A stretch of 64,000 bases of DNA. Origin: Girardinichthys multiradiatus (taxonomy: Eukaryota > Chordata > Actinopteri > Cyprinodontiformes > Goodeidae). Location: the NCBI RefSeq assembly GCF_021462225.1, contig NC_061816.1, positions 11,619,390 to 11,683,389 of the forward strand. Reading direction: 5' to 3'. A program made the translations under genes and the position numbers. The notes below the pieces were generated by a model. The model worked only from the letters and a program-made list of their open reading frames with translations, made no database searches and was not told where the DNA came from. Positions 25,587-39,510 of this stretch are shown here, one piece after another. Each line of letters starts with the position of its first letter. The stretch's first letter is position 1.

Positions 25587-28500
25587 CTTGCTATGACTGG
25601 ATGATTTAGTATGCATGTGTGTGGGAAGGTGTGATTCTGTGCGTGTGAAGCATGAAGGAATGAGGGCGTATCAATGGCTGACTGCAGCTCTTGCACCAGG
25701 TTGTGGAGGTCGGTCTCTTCCACCTCGAGGTTCTGATCATTGCAGCTACCTCAGCATCTTTTCATGGGTTACACAGGTTTAGTATACTTCCTTCCAGTTC
25801 AGATCATGTAAGGAAAAAGTTGTTGTAATGTTGATGCTCTGTGGGCTGTCTTTAATATCACTCCTTTAGCACAAGGTAGGCAGTTTTTATTACTTCTCCC
25901 CTGGATGAGACTTGGAGAGTATCAGCTGTTTACACTGTGGAACAGGATTATACCTAGAGCCATGCTTGATTAAAAGTATTTTTCTGTGTGTCTGCCCACG
26001 TATTGTAGAAGAAGAACAAAGCTCTCGAACAGGTTGAGCATCAGCACCAAATCCTTGTTCCAGCACTCTGAGCTGTCAAATGCGAACTGAAATAATCCAT
26101 ATTATTCTTCTGTTCATTTGGATCAAAACCCCATGGGATATGTGTCCATAATACTAGTAGAAGTTGTCCCATAGTAATGTGATTTGCATTTCATTATGAC
26201 CCTAATTACTAATAGCTGACTGTCTGGATTTAGATATATCATTGGTTAAATGTAACTTTGCAAATCACTACATTGTTCTTGTGGTTACCAATAATTCCTG
26301 CCTTCCTGAATACACCACACAAACAGTACCCTGCAAAAGTATTCACACCACTTGAACTTTTTCCACATTTTGAAATTTGTAATCGAAACCTTCAATGATT
26401 TTATTATAACCTTCATGTGGCAGACCAACACACAGTAGTGCATAACTGTGAGACGGAAGAAAAATGATACATTGTGTTCCTAATGTTTCGGAAATAAAAA
26501 TATAAGGAGTGTTGGTTGGAGCTTTGGAGGAGCTGCAGATATCCACAGCTCAGGTGGTAGAATTTGTCAACAGAACAGCTATTAGTTATGGACTCCATAA
26601 ATCTGGTCATTATGGAAGAGAAGCAAGATGAAAACTTGATTGTTCTTCTTGATTGCCTTTATGCAATCAAGTTTGACTAACACTACACATTACTCTTAAA
26701 CGCACCATCCCTATAGTGAAACCTGGTGGTGGTAGCATCATGCTGTGGGGGTTCCTTTCTTCTACAGAGCCAAGAAAGCTGGTAAAATTTGATTTTCCTG
26801 TATTTGACAAATACACTGAACATCTAGCCTGGGCTGGATGGGGTCTACAACCTATTCCTCCAGGGTTCCAGGTGGCTCTTAAGACTTTCCACATTGGCTC
26901 CTAATAGCCTTGGCCATGAAGGAACTGAGCATACGCTTTAAAACATAAAGGTAATAAAATTGCTAGTTTTAGTTTTTGTTAATTCTTTTCTTGCAATATT
27001 TCCATCGCATATGAACAACAGCATGACAAACAGTGAACGGAACATTTCTTTTGTCAAATCAGCAGTCATTTTTTTGTCATTAGGTAACACACTGTTCTTT
27101 GGCTGTTTTCCAGAAAAGAGGATAATTGTACTGAAGAATGTTTATTCATACCCTTTTTGTAAAAGTTTGATGTTTTTCTTTATTTTAAAACTTAAATATA
27201 TACCTGGAAATTAAATTTTGGGGTTTTTCAATTCTTTTTTGTGTGTTTTGTGGCTCTAAACACATTTGATTCAGGCCTAAATGGATCGTAAAGTTGCTGA
27301 CCCTGGTTTAGACCAGAGTTTTTTTATGTGTTGGCATGGCACACTCCAAAGTCCAGACCTAAATCCAATTGAGAATCTGTGGCAAGACTTGAAAATGTTT
27401 GCACAGACTCTATCAGTCCAATCTGATTTAGCTGGAGCTCATTTGCAACGAACATTGAGTGAAAATGTCAGCATCTAAATATCCTAAGATGGTAAACCTA
27501 TTCCAAATGAGTCTTATCTGTAGCTGCTTTGGTTCTCCAAAGTTTTGACTCAAGGGGACTGAATACAGATGCAAGCCTTTTTGCATGCAAACAGTATATA
27601 ATTTTCATTCCACTGCAGTATTGTGACCTACTTTGTGTTGGTCTATCACATAAAATCTGAGTTTTTAGTTATAATGTAAATAAATGCAGAAAAGCTTTAA
27701 GGGTCTTTTTTTTCAAGACACGGTTCCCTGTAAGTGTCATGTTATTGTTTTGCCTGATAGATTCAAGACTTGAAACTCAGGTGCAGGATCACGAGCGATT
27801 AAACTCTGTGATTACCGATCACAGCGTCGACACTGGGCAGGCCTGTCATATTTCCTCATAAGAGGAAATTAGAGAGATTGTGATGAGAGGGGATGTCGTT
27901 AATTGGGACACGGTGCTGAGGCTGGTCTGTGTCATGGAGTTAAGAGGTATTTAGAAAGAGCAGCAGACCTCCTCACGCTACACTGATTCTAATTTATCAC
28001 CGGTTCCCTCTTCCGTCCTTCACATTAGCCAAGACCTGCCATGTCATGTCCTCTCCTTCCCTGTCTTGTGTCTAATCCATATCAGTCCACTCTGCGTGGC
28101 TGCACCCTTTACTTGCAGTTTTCTTTTCCCCTTCCCTCGGGTCAATCTATCATTCTTGCATTTAGCTCTCCGTGGTGGATCTCCATGTTAGCCATTAGCC
28201 TCTGGTTTGACAAAATTGTCTTCATCCACTGGGGTTTCAGTCAAGCTGACCCTGTGAGCCCTGCATTTGCATTTCCTCAAAAATACAGCCTGATGTGTGC
28301 TTCAGAAAGCTGCAGAGTTACAGATGTTGCAGCGAGATAGACAAGAACAGGAGTTCTAACCTTTGTCCTCCATTGCCATCCTTATTTTCTTGTCTGCCCT
28401 GGCGACTTGCTGGGCAGCGTGTTTATGATGAAAGCATGACCAAAACCAGGCAGAGATAACAAGCTAGCAAATCAAACGCTGTTTTTATCTTTAAAAAGAC

Positions 28501-31500
28501 AGAAAAAACTTTTCTGCATAGCTTCAGAAGCTTCTGTTCCACAGGATCGGCATGAAGATGCCCTTGTGATCTTTTCTTGCTCAGTATGAATGTTTACGCT
28601 ACCAGCGTTTGCTTGATGCTTTAGATTTTGTCTCAGCAATCTCTCCAAATTCGGTCAACTTTTTTCTGTCGTTCTCAGGGTCGTTGCACGCGAGAGAACT
28701 GCAAATACCTCCACCCACCTGCTCACCTGAAGACCCAGCTGGAGATCAATGGGCGAAACAACCTGATCCAGCAGAAGACTGCAGCCGCCATGTTGGCTCA
28801 GCAGATGCAGTTCATGATCCCCGGAACAACCATGCAGCCTGTGGTCAGTGCTGGTTCTCTGCTGTTGGAAAATGACCTGCTAACTCTACTGCGAAGCTTA
28901 AATATTGTTGCTTTAATGCTTAGCAGCTGCTCTCAGGCAGTCAGTGGTAGTCTCTGCCAGGTGTAAATGTGTTTAACTGCATCTATGTACAGCCAGCCGT
29001 AACTAAAACAGAACTTGCCTGGTCAGCTAAATCTTTCCAGGATGCACAGAGGTTGGAAAAAACAATCTTGTTTCTCACTTTCCACTCTTGCTGCGTCCTC
29101 TTTGAAACATTTTCCTCTCTGTTACCCCAGCTGTCTGTCACCCATCTCCCCGTCTGTTCTCTCATCTGCCTCCACCACGGCTCTGTATAGCTACATCCCA
29201 CATTTACAGCTGAAACCAGATATTTACGTCCATGACGCATATTTTTTTCACCGAAGGACATTAAATCAGACTAAACTTTAACTGTTTTAGGTCATTTAGG
29301 TTTACCTTAATTGTCTACTAAAATACTAAGGAAATGTATGTAAATATCTCAATTATAGTTTTATTATTCTGGTATTCAGCAAATACAGACTTGTAAGACT
29401 TATAAGACTTGGCTCAAATGATTTCCTTAAGCATCTGACAATGTTTGGCCCATTCCATCTACTTGTGAGGTGGGCCAGTCTCTCCTGCAACAAAACACCA
29501 AGACAACATGATGCCGCCACCTTCGTACTTCACAGTACGGATGGCGTTCCCAGGCTTTACAAGCTTCCTTCTTTTTCTGCAGAAGTCCACAGTTCTCATC
29601 CTGAGATTTTGGCTGATTTATTTTTATTTTTCTATGATGTCAAACAAGAATGTGGTTTGTTTGAGGTGTTGCCTTAAAATACATCTACAGGTGTGCTTCT
29701 ATTTAACACAGATGTTGTAAATTAACCAATCAGAAGCTTGCAAAGCCATGCCATCATTATAAATCATGAAAATCCCCACTCATCATTCTGGCATTTAGCG
29801 ACCAGAAATAATTTTTGGCCTGATTTATTGTTAGTCAGTGAAGAGAAAAATGTCAGACGTTCTTTTCTATGGTTTAAATATCAGGTTCCAACTTGTCTTT
29901 TCTCCCTCTTCTCATCTACTTCCATCATCCTCCTCAATGCCTTTTATTCTGTTTTACTAAAGCACGTGGCAAAGAGAAATCTCTGATCTTCTCTCCATCT
30001 TTAGCAGACGTTTCCAGTGAGCCAGGGCTTGGGATCCAGCGCAGGCTTGAGCTACACACCTTACCTAACCCCGATGTCCCATAGCATGGGCCTGGTTCCC
30101 ACAGACATTATGTCCAGCACTCCCGTCATCGTCCCCGGCAGCCCACCTGTGTCAGTGACTGGCGGTTCCTCCTCCAATCAGAAACTTCTCCGTGCCGACA
30201 AGCTGGAGGTGACTCAAACAAAGTGTTTGTTTTATTTTTTGCTAAAAACAAGCCAGCGCTTGTGCTCAGTTTTGTGCAGCCAGTAACAGTAACTGTTCCT
30301 TCCTGCCACTATTTTTGAGCATATGTTTCTTTAAATAATTTGACTTCTTTTAGAGGCATGATGTGAAAATGAGATATGATAATTCACAGTGATCCAAACT
30401 GGAATTAACTCAAGACAAAGTGGTAGTTGCTAGACAGCCACAGTCAAACTAGGACGTTTCAAAACAACTCTGAACGTCTCCATCTGCCCTCTTGGCAAAC
30501 AACTCTGGAGAATAACTGTGGGATTGCGAAAGAGTTCACGAGGAGGAGTTTTTTTCTGCACCATATTTATCAAGATAAACAGTAATCTACCTAAGACCTG
30601 AAGGTGATGCGTGGGCGTGTGCCTGTATGTTTTTTTCTGCAGGAGTGCCATCACTTAGCAACTGAATGGAGCTGGCTTTAATTAAGCTCTATCCCTCTGA
30701 GACACGTATGCACTCCTACACAAAAGCCAACATGCATGTGCACGTGTGTGCAACTTTTGCGCAGACATGTAAGCGTACTTTATGTGTTGATTCCAGTGTG
30801 TGATTGAATAAACATTCATTTATGTTAAAGTTGAACCAGATTTGACAGCTCTGCAGTTCCTTCTATAAGGCAGTTTGTAAAGAAAACAAACTTAATTTTT
30901 ATGCATTTAATTTTCTAAATGTCTCTCACATGTTTGATTTTTTTAACGTATTTTGTCATTGCAGCAGAAAAAAATATATAATTCCAACTTGCATTGCAAC
31001 AAAACTCTGACAACTTACTAAATAGCTGCAGTGTTCAGGTTGTTTTTGATATTTGACCCATTTAAGCTTTTGTTATACTGTACACAGATATTTAAATTAT
31101 GAGCTAATTTGCACAGGATGCTTCTTAACAACCAGGTTTCAGTTCATAGACATGCGTTTTTATCGGCTGCTGGCTGGAATCGTATTCTTTTCAGTCCAAA
31201 ATATAAAACTCTAATCTTTTTCCAGTCATTAAACGCACCATGCCTAAGTGCTAACAGGTTGCCCTAACAACACATCTTTTTTGGTGAAAGTTGTTACAGA
31301 AGAAAGAATGCTCTAAGCCATATAACTAATGGATGGATGCATCTCTAGTTGAAATGTTTGTCTCATTTTATGTATGTTACCTGCTAAGAGAAAACGGGTT
31401 AAAACTGAATGTAACAAGTGACTCTTCCATTAGTGTCTGAAGTCTTCACACTCCAGCCAGACAGGCCATTGCTTTTCATTCCACCAAATTAAATTGCTAG

Positions 31501-34500
31501 TTAATCATTAATATCGTATAACTGTCTCGTTTTTGTTTCCTGTGTCTTCGTGTTTCCGCTCCCAGGTCTGCCGCGAGTTCCAGCGGGGCAACTGCGCCCG
31601 CGGCGAGACGGACTGCCGATTTGCTCATCCGAGCGACAGCCCCATGATTGACACCAGCGACAATACGGTCACCGTGTGCATGGACTACATCAAGAGCCGC
31701 TGCTCCCGCGAGAAGTGCAAGTACTTTCACCCCCCGGCCCACCTGCAGGCCAAGATTAAGGCTGCCCAGCACCAGGCCAACCAGACAGCTGTGGCTGCGC
31801 AAGCTGCAGCCACAGCCGCAGCCATGGTGAGAACGCTGCACGACTGGCCACCCACTGTATCTCGGGCAGGGCAGGAAACACTCACACACTTTACCTTTTA
31901 GTGATGTATTAATTAGCTTAGGGCTCATTTTCCAATTCTGATGTGTCTAGATAACCCTACCTTACTGTTTACGACGTTTTGTGATAAACTGCAAAAATTA
32001 GTGTTTTCTGTTTATTCTGGGGACTTCTGTAGGTTTTTGCCATTTTATAGTAAATAGTGTCTTTATGCAACTAATCTGGACTTCAATTGAATTTCAAACA
32101 CCTCTCGCTTACAATGACAGATCCAGCAACATACAATGTGGAGCCCTGCTTTATTACTGTACAACATCTCCTCTGTTGATTTATTCTAGTGGACTCTAGA
32201 GTACAATTCACCAACAATAGTCTTCCCAAAGAGAGGCGGTTGTATACAACAAACAGGGTTTAGTGAGACCTAAACAGATCAGCGTTGACGCCGCAAGAAC
32301 AATCTGTTATTATTTCACTGCAGCCTTCTTTTATTTTCCAATGCCCTTGGTTTATACAGAGACAATGCGTCGACTCAACCCCCTCCATCCCACTTTACTG
32401 CTCTCAGTGATAAGTGCAGTTCTCTGCAGATCAGTTGCAAATTGAATCAGGGATGGATGTAGCATGACTGTGGGAGTTTTACCCTCCTTTAGGTTGAGCC
32501 ATCCCCACAGCTAGGGGAAAAGGTAGATAGGGATGTAAAAACTCAGAGGAGTATGGCGTACAGTTGTGGCTGTTCCCTGCCTTCCCCAAGGCATTGAGTG
32601 GCTTCTTTTGATTGGTCCTTTGGCTACTGCACTTGCACACCTTGCACTGCACCAGTGTGCTGACTGATTCCTTTTCTTTTCCTCCATGGCATGGGCATGC
32701 TTTACGCCTTGCACATACTGTACCTCTCATTGGCTGGCTCCATTCCTGCTTGCTCTCCCTGTCTTTCATTTGTGAGCCCACAGTGTGGATGATGAGGCAG
32801 GTTAGATGTATTTGTTCACATAGTAGCTGCTGCATGGAAGATGGAGAACAGCAGCATATTTAAAACCTTCAGTGGAACCTTTTAGCTTTACATTGCCTGG
32901 CAAAAATATCCACATTTTGTTAGGTTACAATTGCAAACTTCCATGTGTTTTTATTTTTATGTGACAGACAAACACACAGTTCATAACTGTAAAGTGGAGA
33001 AAAAGTGATACATAGTTTCCATTTTGTGCATTTGTATTTAGTTTCATTTACTCTGATACAACTAAATGAAATCTAGCACAGCCAGTTGCTTTTGTTCACG
33101 TGTGTGTAAATTAATCTCAGTATAAATCCAGCTTTTCTGTTAGGGCTTTAAGGTTTGTTAGAGAAGGTTAATGACCAAACAGCACCATGAAGATCAAGCA
33201 ACGCAGCAGACAAGTCCAGGATAAAGTTGTGAAGAAGCTCAAAACAGACTTAGGTTATGAGACAAAATCCCAAGCTTGAAGCATCTTACAGAGTCATGGC
33301 ACAACGGTACACCTACAAAGACACAGCTGTCACCTATCCTGACAGGCCTGGTAAGGAGAGCATTAATCAAAGAAGCAGACAAGAGCACCATGGTAACTCT
33401 GGAGGAGCTGCAGATAACACCTATTATTGGTGTATGCCCCTAAATACATGCAGCTGAATGTTGGCTCTACAAAGTATCAAGTAAGGGAGGCAGAATACAA
33501 ATTTAATAATGCACCACCCAGTATTGCTCACATAAGCTACAATAAGATACACTGACGTTTGTGGTTGCAACTTAACAAAACTTCCGGCCGTATGAATACT
33601 TTTAAAAGGCACTGTGACTCCCCCAACAAGAACACAGAGATTTGTTGAACATTATAATTCAGTGTTTTGTACCTCGTGTTTCCTCTGCTTCGTAATTACA
33701 GTATGCAGTCCTCAGTTTATCATCTTTATGACCCAATTCCCAAACCACCTTCAGCAGGCCCAATCTGTGCTAAAGGTGAAGAGAGTTGACCTCAGGACAA
33801 TAAGTTGTTTAATCAGCATCTTACATCCAATTGTCTTTGAGCCCTCAGCCTGAGCTGCAGCACTTTTATTGAAGCAGATCCATAAAATCTGTGCAGAAAT
33901 AGGACAGATCGGTATCTGTAATTCCCAAAATGTTTAGTAGTTAAGACTACACATGAACCGATGCAGTTGCAGTAAAGTTTTTTTTTTTTTTACCATGCCT
34001 CATTGTGTTGTTTGCCATGCTGTGATCTTCCTCCTCAATGCAAGTCAAATGCGGTCATCTTTGCTTTTCATGTCACTTTTATAGACCATCTTTCATTTGA
34101 ACTAACCAGTGTTTTAAGTCTGTTAACACCATAGTGCATTAGCAATGCATTGTTGCTAAAAACACGATATATACACAGTTGCATAGTGAGAAAATCCACA
34201 TACATCAAGCAAGAGGCTTGTGCATGGACCACCATATTCATGTCTTTTTTTTTTCTGCCTAGCATTCACCTGTAAATGTTAGATCAGTCAGCATAGTCTA
34301 AAGTTTAAGCTATTTCAGATGTTTTTCACATAAGCTTTAAAATAAACAGAGCTCCACATTCTGTTATTAAACCCCAACTTGTGTCACTTTGTCCCAGCTC
34401 ATAGGCCGCACTAAATAGCTATGTGCCGTTGCGACTTTAACCTGTCAGTAGATTTTATTTGGACAGCACTACAGAGAAGGAGGTGATTGTTGGGCTGCTT

Positions 34501-37500
34501 TTTATTTGGTCAGAGCTGCTTAAACTGAGACAGCCTCCCTCTATAATTTTGCTACTCTCTTATTTAAAATATGCCCACACAGGACCTTTTTTTAGGGTTG
34601 TTTTTGTTGGCTGCGAGGGCAGGGCTGAGTAATTCAAAAGGTTTTAACCAGACCTCACTCACATCCCTAACCTGTTTGTGCTCACATCGACCCCAGATAG
34701 AGTTATCTTTTAGTGAAACTCTCGTACTTTAATAGAAAGAGAGCCTCTGAACTGATCACACATGCTTCCAGTGTAAATAGCTTTGTTTACCTTACTGCTC
34801 TTTGCTCTGCAGTAGATATATTTCGAGTTGACTTGCAGACATAGCTCTCTTAGTAGATTTGAAACACATCTTAGAACCTTGCTTTTTAACCAAAGGGTAA
34901 TATAGCTGCTTTTTTTTTGCTTTGGTACTAATTAAAATAGTAGCTGTGTTTCTTTAAAGTTAAACGAAACAAATCTTTTGTTTATGTGCATGCCTATTGT
35001 TTTGTATGTGGTATACTGGCATTCAGATTATTTTTGTTTTTGTTTTTTTCCTTCTCACCTATCCACAATGCAATGCTGTCCCCCATGATGCACCTCTGCT
35101 TGCTGTTACCTGTATGTTAATACGCTTGAATCCCATTGGCCCACTGCCATCATGTGCTCGCTGCCTGCTAATTAAAGACTCAGTCGACTGCCAAAGCAAT
35201 GAAGCGACCCCTCGAGGCAACTGTAGACCTGGTACTTGGACCTTTCACCTTTTGCTTTGCATGTAGCTTCTTTAATTGTACTTGTAGCCACTCACAGAAT
35301 TTAATTTGGCTCTTTTGTTGTTGTGAAACCCTGTAAGACACTTTAATGTGTAGACCTTAATCCTTTATGATCACCTGTGGATTTTCTAGATTGTTTTTTG
35401 TAGTAATGAACATAAAGCTAAAATTATTCCAGCTACCACGCTACTTTCTTTAATGTGTTTCCATTTCTTGCCTTTTATGTGCCGTGCATAGAGAAAAATA
35501 ACACATTACAGTGATATTAGTGTTGATTTGAGTTGGCGTAAAGCTCAAATCTGTGCTTCTGTTTGTGTGTGATAAGGCGTTCCCCCACGGTGTCCTCCAG
35601 CCCCTACCAAAGAGACCAGCACTTGAGAAGAGCAACGGAGCAAGCTCTCTGTTCAACCCCAGTGTTTTGCACTACCAGCAGGCGCTGGCCAACGCACAGC
35701 TCCAGCAGCCCGCTTTCTTTCCCACAGGTAAGATCTTCCAGTTCATCCATATGGCATTAAGCTGCAGATGCATGTATAGACATGCACAGAGTCACGGATA
35801 GATCTTGGCAATCATATTAATCACAAACTTGTTTTTTTGGTGGCTTCACATCTACAATGGAAGTCTGTTTGCTGCTGTTTAGGACAGCTCTGATTCCCGT
35901 CTATAAACAGTATAAATGTTGCCGGGTGGAAGGCCAGCGATGGCTTTGACCAGAGCAACAAAACATGATATATTACAGCTGCTGAAGGAAAAAAGCTCGA
36001 TTTTATAGGTCAGATTTTCTTAGAATTTCTTTATTCCTTTTTTCCCAAATTAGTTAACGACCATCTTTTCATTTCAACCTTAATAAAGTGCTAAAGACTA
36101 TAGGAACAAGCAGAAACAGGCAGTAGTTTTTCTACTAGTTATTATTTCTACCCCTTGAACCTCTCTGCTGTTTGTTTTGTCACAACCACAAACTTAAAGA
36201 AGTTGTATTGGGATTTTATGCGACACACCATCTATATTCAGTCCCCCTGTACTTCTAAATTATATATGCAGAACTAACTCCCTTCAGAAGTCACCTTAAA
36301 AGTAAATAGACAATTTGTGTGTAGTTATTCATTCCAAGGAGAGCATTAATCCGAGAAGCAGCCAGGAGGCTCATTGTGAATAGAGGAGCTGCAGAGATCC
36401 ACAGCTCAGGTGGGGGAAACTGTTAATTGTGCATGCCACAAATCTGGCTTTTAAGAGGAGTGGCAAGATTGCTGAAAGAAAGCCGCATGACTTCTGACCT
36501 GCAGTTAGCTATAAGTCATGTAAAGGACACAGCAAACGTGTGGAAGAAGGTGCTCTGGTCTGATGTGATTACAATTGGACTTTTTCCCCTACATGTAAAT
36601 ACCAAGTGTGGCTAATTACTACTACCTTGAACACATGATCCCCATGGTGGCAGCATCATGCTGTGGGGATGCAGGGACAGGGAAGCTGATCCTAGTTAAT
36701 GCGAAGATGGGTACAGCTAAAGCCAGGTTAATCCTGGAAGAAATCCTGCAGTAGACTTGAGGCTGGAGTGGAGGTTCACCTTCCAGCTGGACAACGACTC
36801 TAAATGTTCAGCTAAGGCTACAGTGGAATAGTTTATATCAATTTGTTAGAATGACCTAGTCAAAGTCCAGATCTGAAACTTGAAAACATTATGTTCACAT
36901 ATTATCTTCATCCAATCTGGCTCTAGCTGGTCCATTTTTGCATAAACATTTAGGTTTTTGTACAGGTCCTTCTCAAAATATTAGCATATTGTGATAAAGT
37001 TCATTATTTTCCATAATGTAATGATGAAAATTTAACATTCATATATTTTAGATTCATTGCACACTAACTGAAATATTTCAGGTCTTTTATTGTCTTAATA
37101 CAGGATGATTTTGGCATACAGCTCATGAAAACCCAAAATTCCTATCTCACAAAATTAGCATATTTCATCCGACCAATAAAAGAAAAGTGTTTTTAATACA
37201 AAAAACGTCAACCTTCAAATAATCATGTACAGTTATGCACTCAATACTTGGTCGGGAATCCTTTTGCAGAAATGACTGCTTCAATGCGTCGTGGCATGGA
37301 GGCAATCAGCCTGTGGCACTGCTGAGGTCTTAAGGAGGCCCAGGATGCTTCGATAGCGGCCTTTAGCTCATCCAGAGTGTTGGGTCTTGAGTCTCTCAAC
37401 GTTCTCTTCACAATATCCCACAGATTCTCTATGGGGTTCAGGTCAGGAGAGTTGGCAGGCCAATTGAGCACAGTGATACCATGGTCAGTAAACCATTTAC

Positions 37501-39473
37501 CAGTGGTTTTGGCACTGTGAGCAGGTGCCAGGTCGTGCTGAAAAATGAAATCTTCATCTCCATAAAGCTTTTCAGCAGATGGAAGCATGAAGTGCTCCAA
37601 AATCTCCTGATAGCTAGCTGCATTGACCCTGCCCTTGATAAAACACAGTGGACCAACACCAGCAGCTGACACGGCACCCCAGACCATCACTGACTGTGGG
37701 TAACTTGACACTGGACTTCTGGCATTTTGGCATTTCCTTCTCCCCAGTCTTCCTCCAGACTCTGGCACCTTGATTTCCGAATGACATGCAGAATTTGCTT
37801 TCATCCGAAAAAAGTACTTTGGACCACTGAGCAACAGTCCAGTGCTGCTTCTCTGTAGCCCAGGTCAGGCGCTTCTGCCGCTGTTTCTGGTTCAAAAGTG
37901 GCTTGACCTGGTGAATGCGGCACCTGTAGCCCATTTCCTGCACACGCCTGTGCACGGTGGCTCTGGATGTTTCTACTCCAGACTCAGTCCACTGCTTCCG
38001 CAGGTCCCCCAAGGTCTGGAATCAGCCCTTCTCCACAATCTTCCTCAGGGTCCGGTCACCTCTTCTCGTTGTGCAGCGTTTTCTGCCACACTTTTTCCTT
38101 CCCACAGACTTCCCACTGAGGTGCCTTGATACAGCACTCTGGGAACAGCCTATTCGTTCAGAAATGTCTTTCTGTGTCTTACCCTCTTGCTTGAGGGTGT
38201 CAATAGTGGCCTTCTGGACAGCAGTCAGGTCGGCAGTCTTACCCATGATTGGGGTTTTGAGTGATGAACCAGGCTGGGAGTTTTAAAGGCCTCAGGAATC
38301 TTTTGCAGGTGTTTAGAGTTAACTCGTTGATTCAGATGATTAGGTTCATAGCTCGTTTAGAGACCCTTTTAATGATATGCTAATTTTGTGAGATAGGAAT
38401 TTTGGGTTTTCATGAGCTGTATGCCAAAATCATCCGTATTAAGACAATAAAAGACCTGAAATATTTCAGTTAGTGTGCAATGAATCTAAAATATATGAAT
38501 GTTACATTTTCATCATGACATTAGGGAAAATAATTAACTTTATCACAATATGCTAATATTTTGAGAAGGACCTGTATTTGTAAAAGAAACCTTGAAAACC
38601 AGATATCACTTTCCTTCCTCTTTAGAATGTTGTGGTGGTCTATGACATAAATTCCCAATAAAACATGTTAAAAAAAAACCTTCAAAGGTTCGACTAATTT
38701 TACAAAGCGTTATTAATGAGCTAGGTTGGATAGGTTGGGTTGGTCCAAAACATAAAGTCAGATAAGATCTAAAAGGTTTTGAAAACCTGTGATAAAATAA
38801 ACTCAACCTATCCTAATTTAATCTAAAGCTGGATGTAAAACTGAACCTGATGAACTCTGCATGATGCCACTGTTTTGCTCACTTCCTTAGTTTTATTTTC
38901 CTCCCCCTTATCGGAACTGAATGCTACATCTCTGCACTTTATTGGAATATAGGTCCCTCCGCTTTTATACAGCAGTTGTGTAAATTGACTCAGCTGCAGT
39001 ATTTAATAGCCACTGAGGAAATCACTGCAGAAATATAAAAACCAAACTAGTTAAACTTAAGTGATCCATGGTATTATGCCCACTTTCTCAGAGCTTTCTT
39101 TGCAAGATGTTAAACTCAGAGACTTTCCTGTGTACCACAGCATTGGTTGATGTTTGATGTAGCTGCAGTTCCTCCCACTAATATAGAACTCTGTGAGGAG
39201 AACGACTTTGCTTGCTTTTGTCGACTGCTTTCATTATTAGGTAGCATCACTGCTGTAACAGTAGCATCTGAGCTGACTGATTCTTTTTGTTTTTGTCTTG
39301 TCTAACTTTGTTGTTCTCCTCCTCCTCAATTAACCAATTTTTTCCCTCCCTCCCCCCTCTCTCTCTCTCTCTCTCTCTGTGTCTCGCTCCTTCTCTCTGT
39401 CTTTCTCTGCATAAAAACAACAGGGTCAGTGTTGTGCATGACCCCCAGCAGTCTTGGTAGGTCCTGACATTGC

Positions 39474-39510
<37 letters not shown>

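Larger units (their letters stand above)
6304..28678 (+). other. mbnl2: mbnl2 intron 1 (22.4 kb)
   Basis: The intron runs from donor GTACGT to the acceptor TTCTCAG before 28679. I found no other muscleblind exon in it. Recognisable contents are transposon relics at 7.2, 9.3, 16.0-17.3 and 26.3-27.7 kb, a dispersed repeat at 20.4 kb, an inverted-repeat-family fragment at 24.3 kb and a long GT microsatellite at 25.5 kb. Large stretches (about 10-16 kb and 17.3-20.4 kb) show nothing I can name. Conserved intronic enhancers could be present but would need cross-species alignment to see. Confidence 0.85.
31827..35177 (+). other. mbnl2: mbnl2 intron 4
   Basis: A 3.35-kb intron ending in the long AG-free control region before the 54-nt exon. 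The 32.9-33.6 kb stretch is a Tc1-derived relic. The remainder, including 31.8-32.9 and 33.6-35.0 kb, shows nothing I can name except the control region listed separately. Confidence 0.85.
36170..38690 (+). mobile_element. Older Tc1-type element (family A), interrupted by a younger one
   Basis: The left part (36170-36960) starts TTTTGTCACAACCACAAAC, then TTGGGATTTTATGCGACACACC. It carries GGTGGCAGCATCATGCTGTG (transposase G-G-S-I-M-L-W) and CCTAGTCAAAGTCCAGATCTG (the S-P-D region). The matching right end lies after the younger element, at 38577-38690: AGATATCACTTTCCTTCC, then GGTCTATGACATAAATTCCC and AATAAAACATG. The two halves together give one copy of roughly 0.9 kb whose middle was hit by the insertion. 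The frame is heavily decayed. Confidence 0.75.
35728..39423 (+). other. mbnl2: mbnl2 intron 6
   Basis: A 3.7-kb intron, most of it (36.17-38.69 kb) made of two nested Tc1-type elements. The last 150 nt form the AG-free, CU-rich control region of exon 7. The stretch 38.7-39.27 kb shows nothing I can name. Confidence 0.85.

Noticed and set aside
25293..25723. Histidine/threonine-rich open frames on the minus strand
   Set aside because: They are translations of the GT microsatellite at 25.5 kb. No conserved domain or splice context supports a gene.
28844..28964. Coding extension of mbnl2 exon 2 past 28843
   Set aside because: The sequence loses all muscleblind similarity after MQPV, where a GTCAGT donor occurs. 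The next exon resumes the family sequence at QTFPV.
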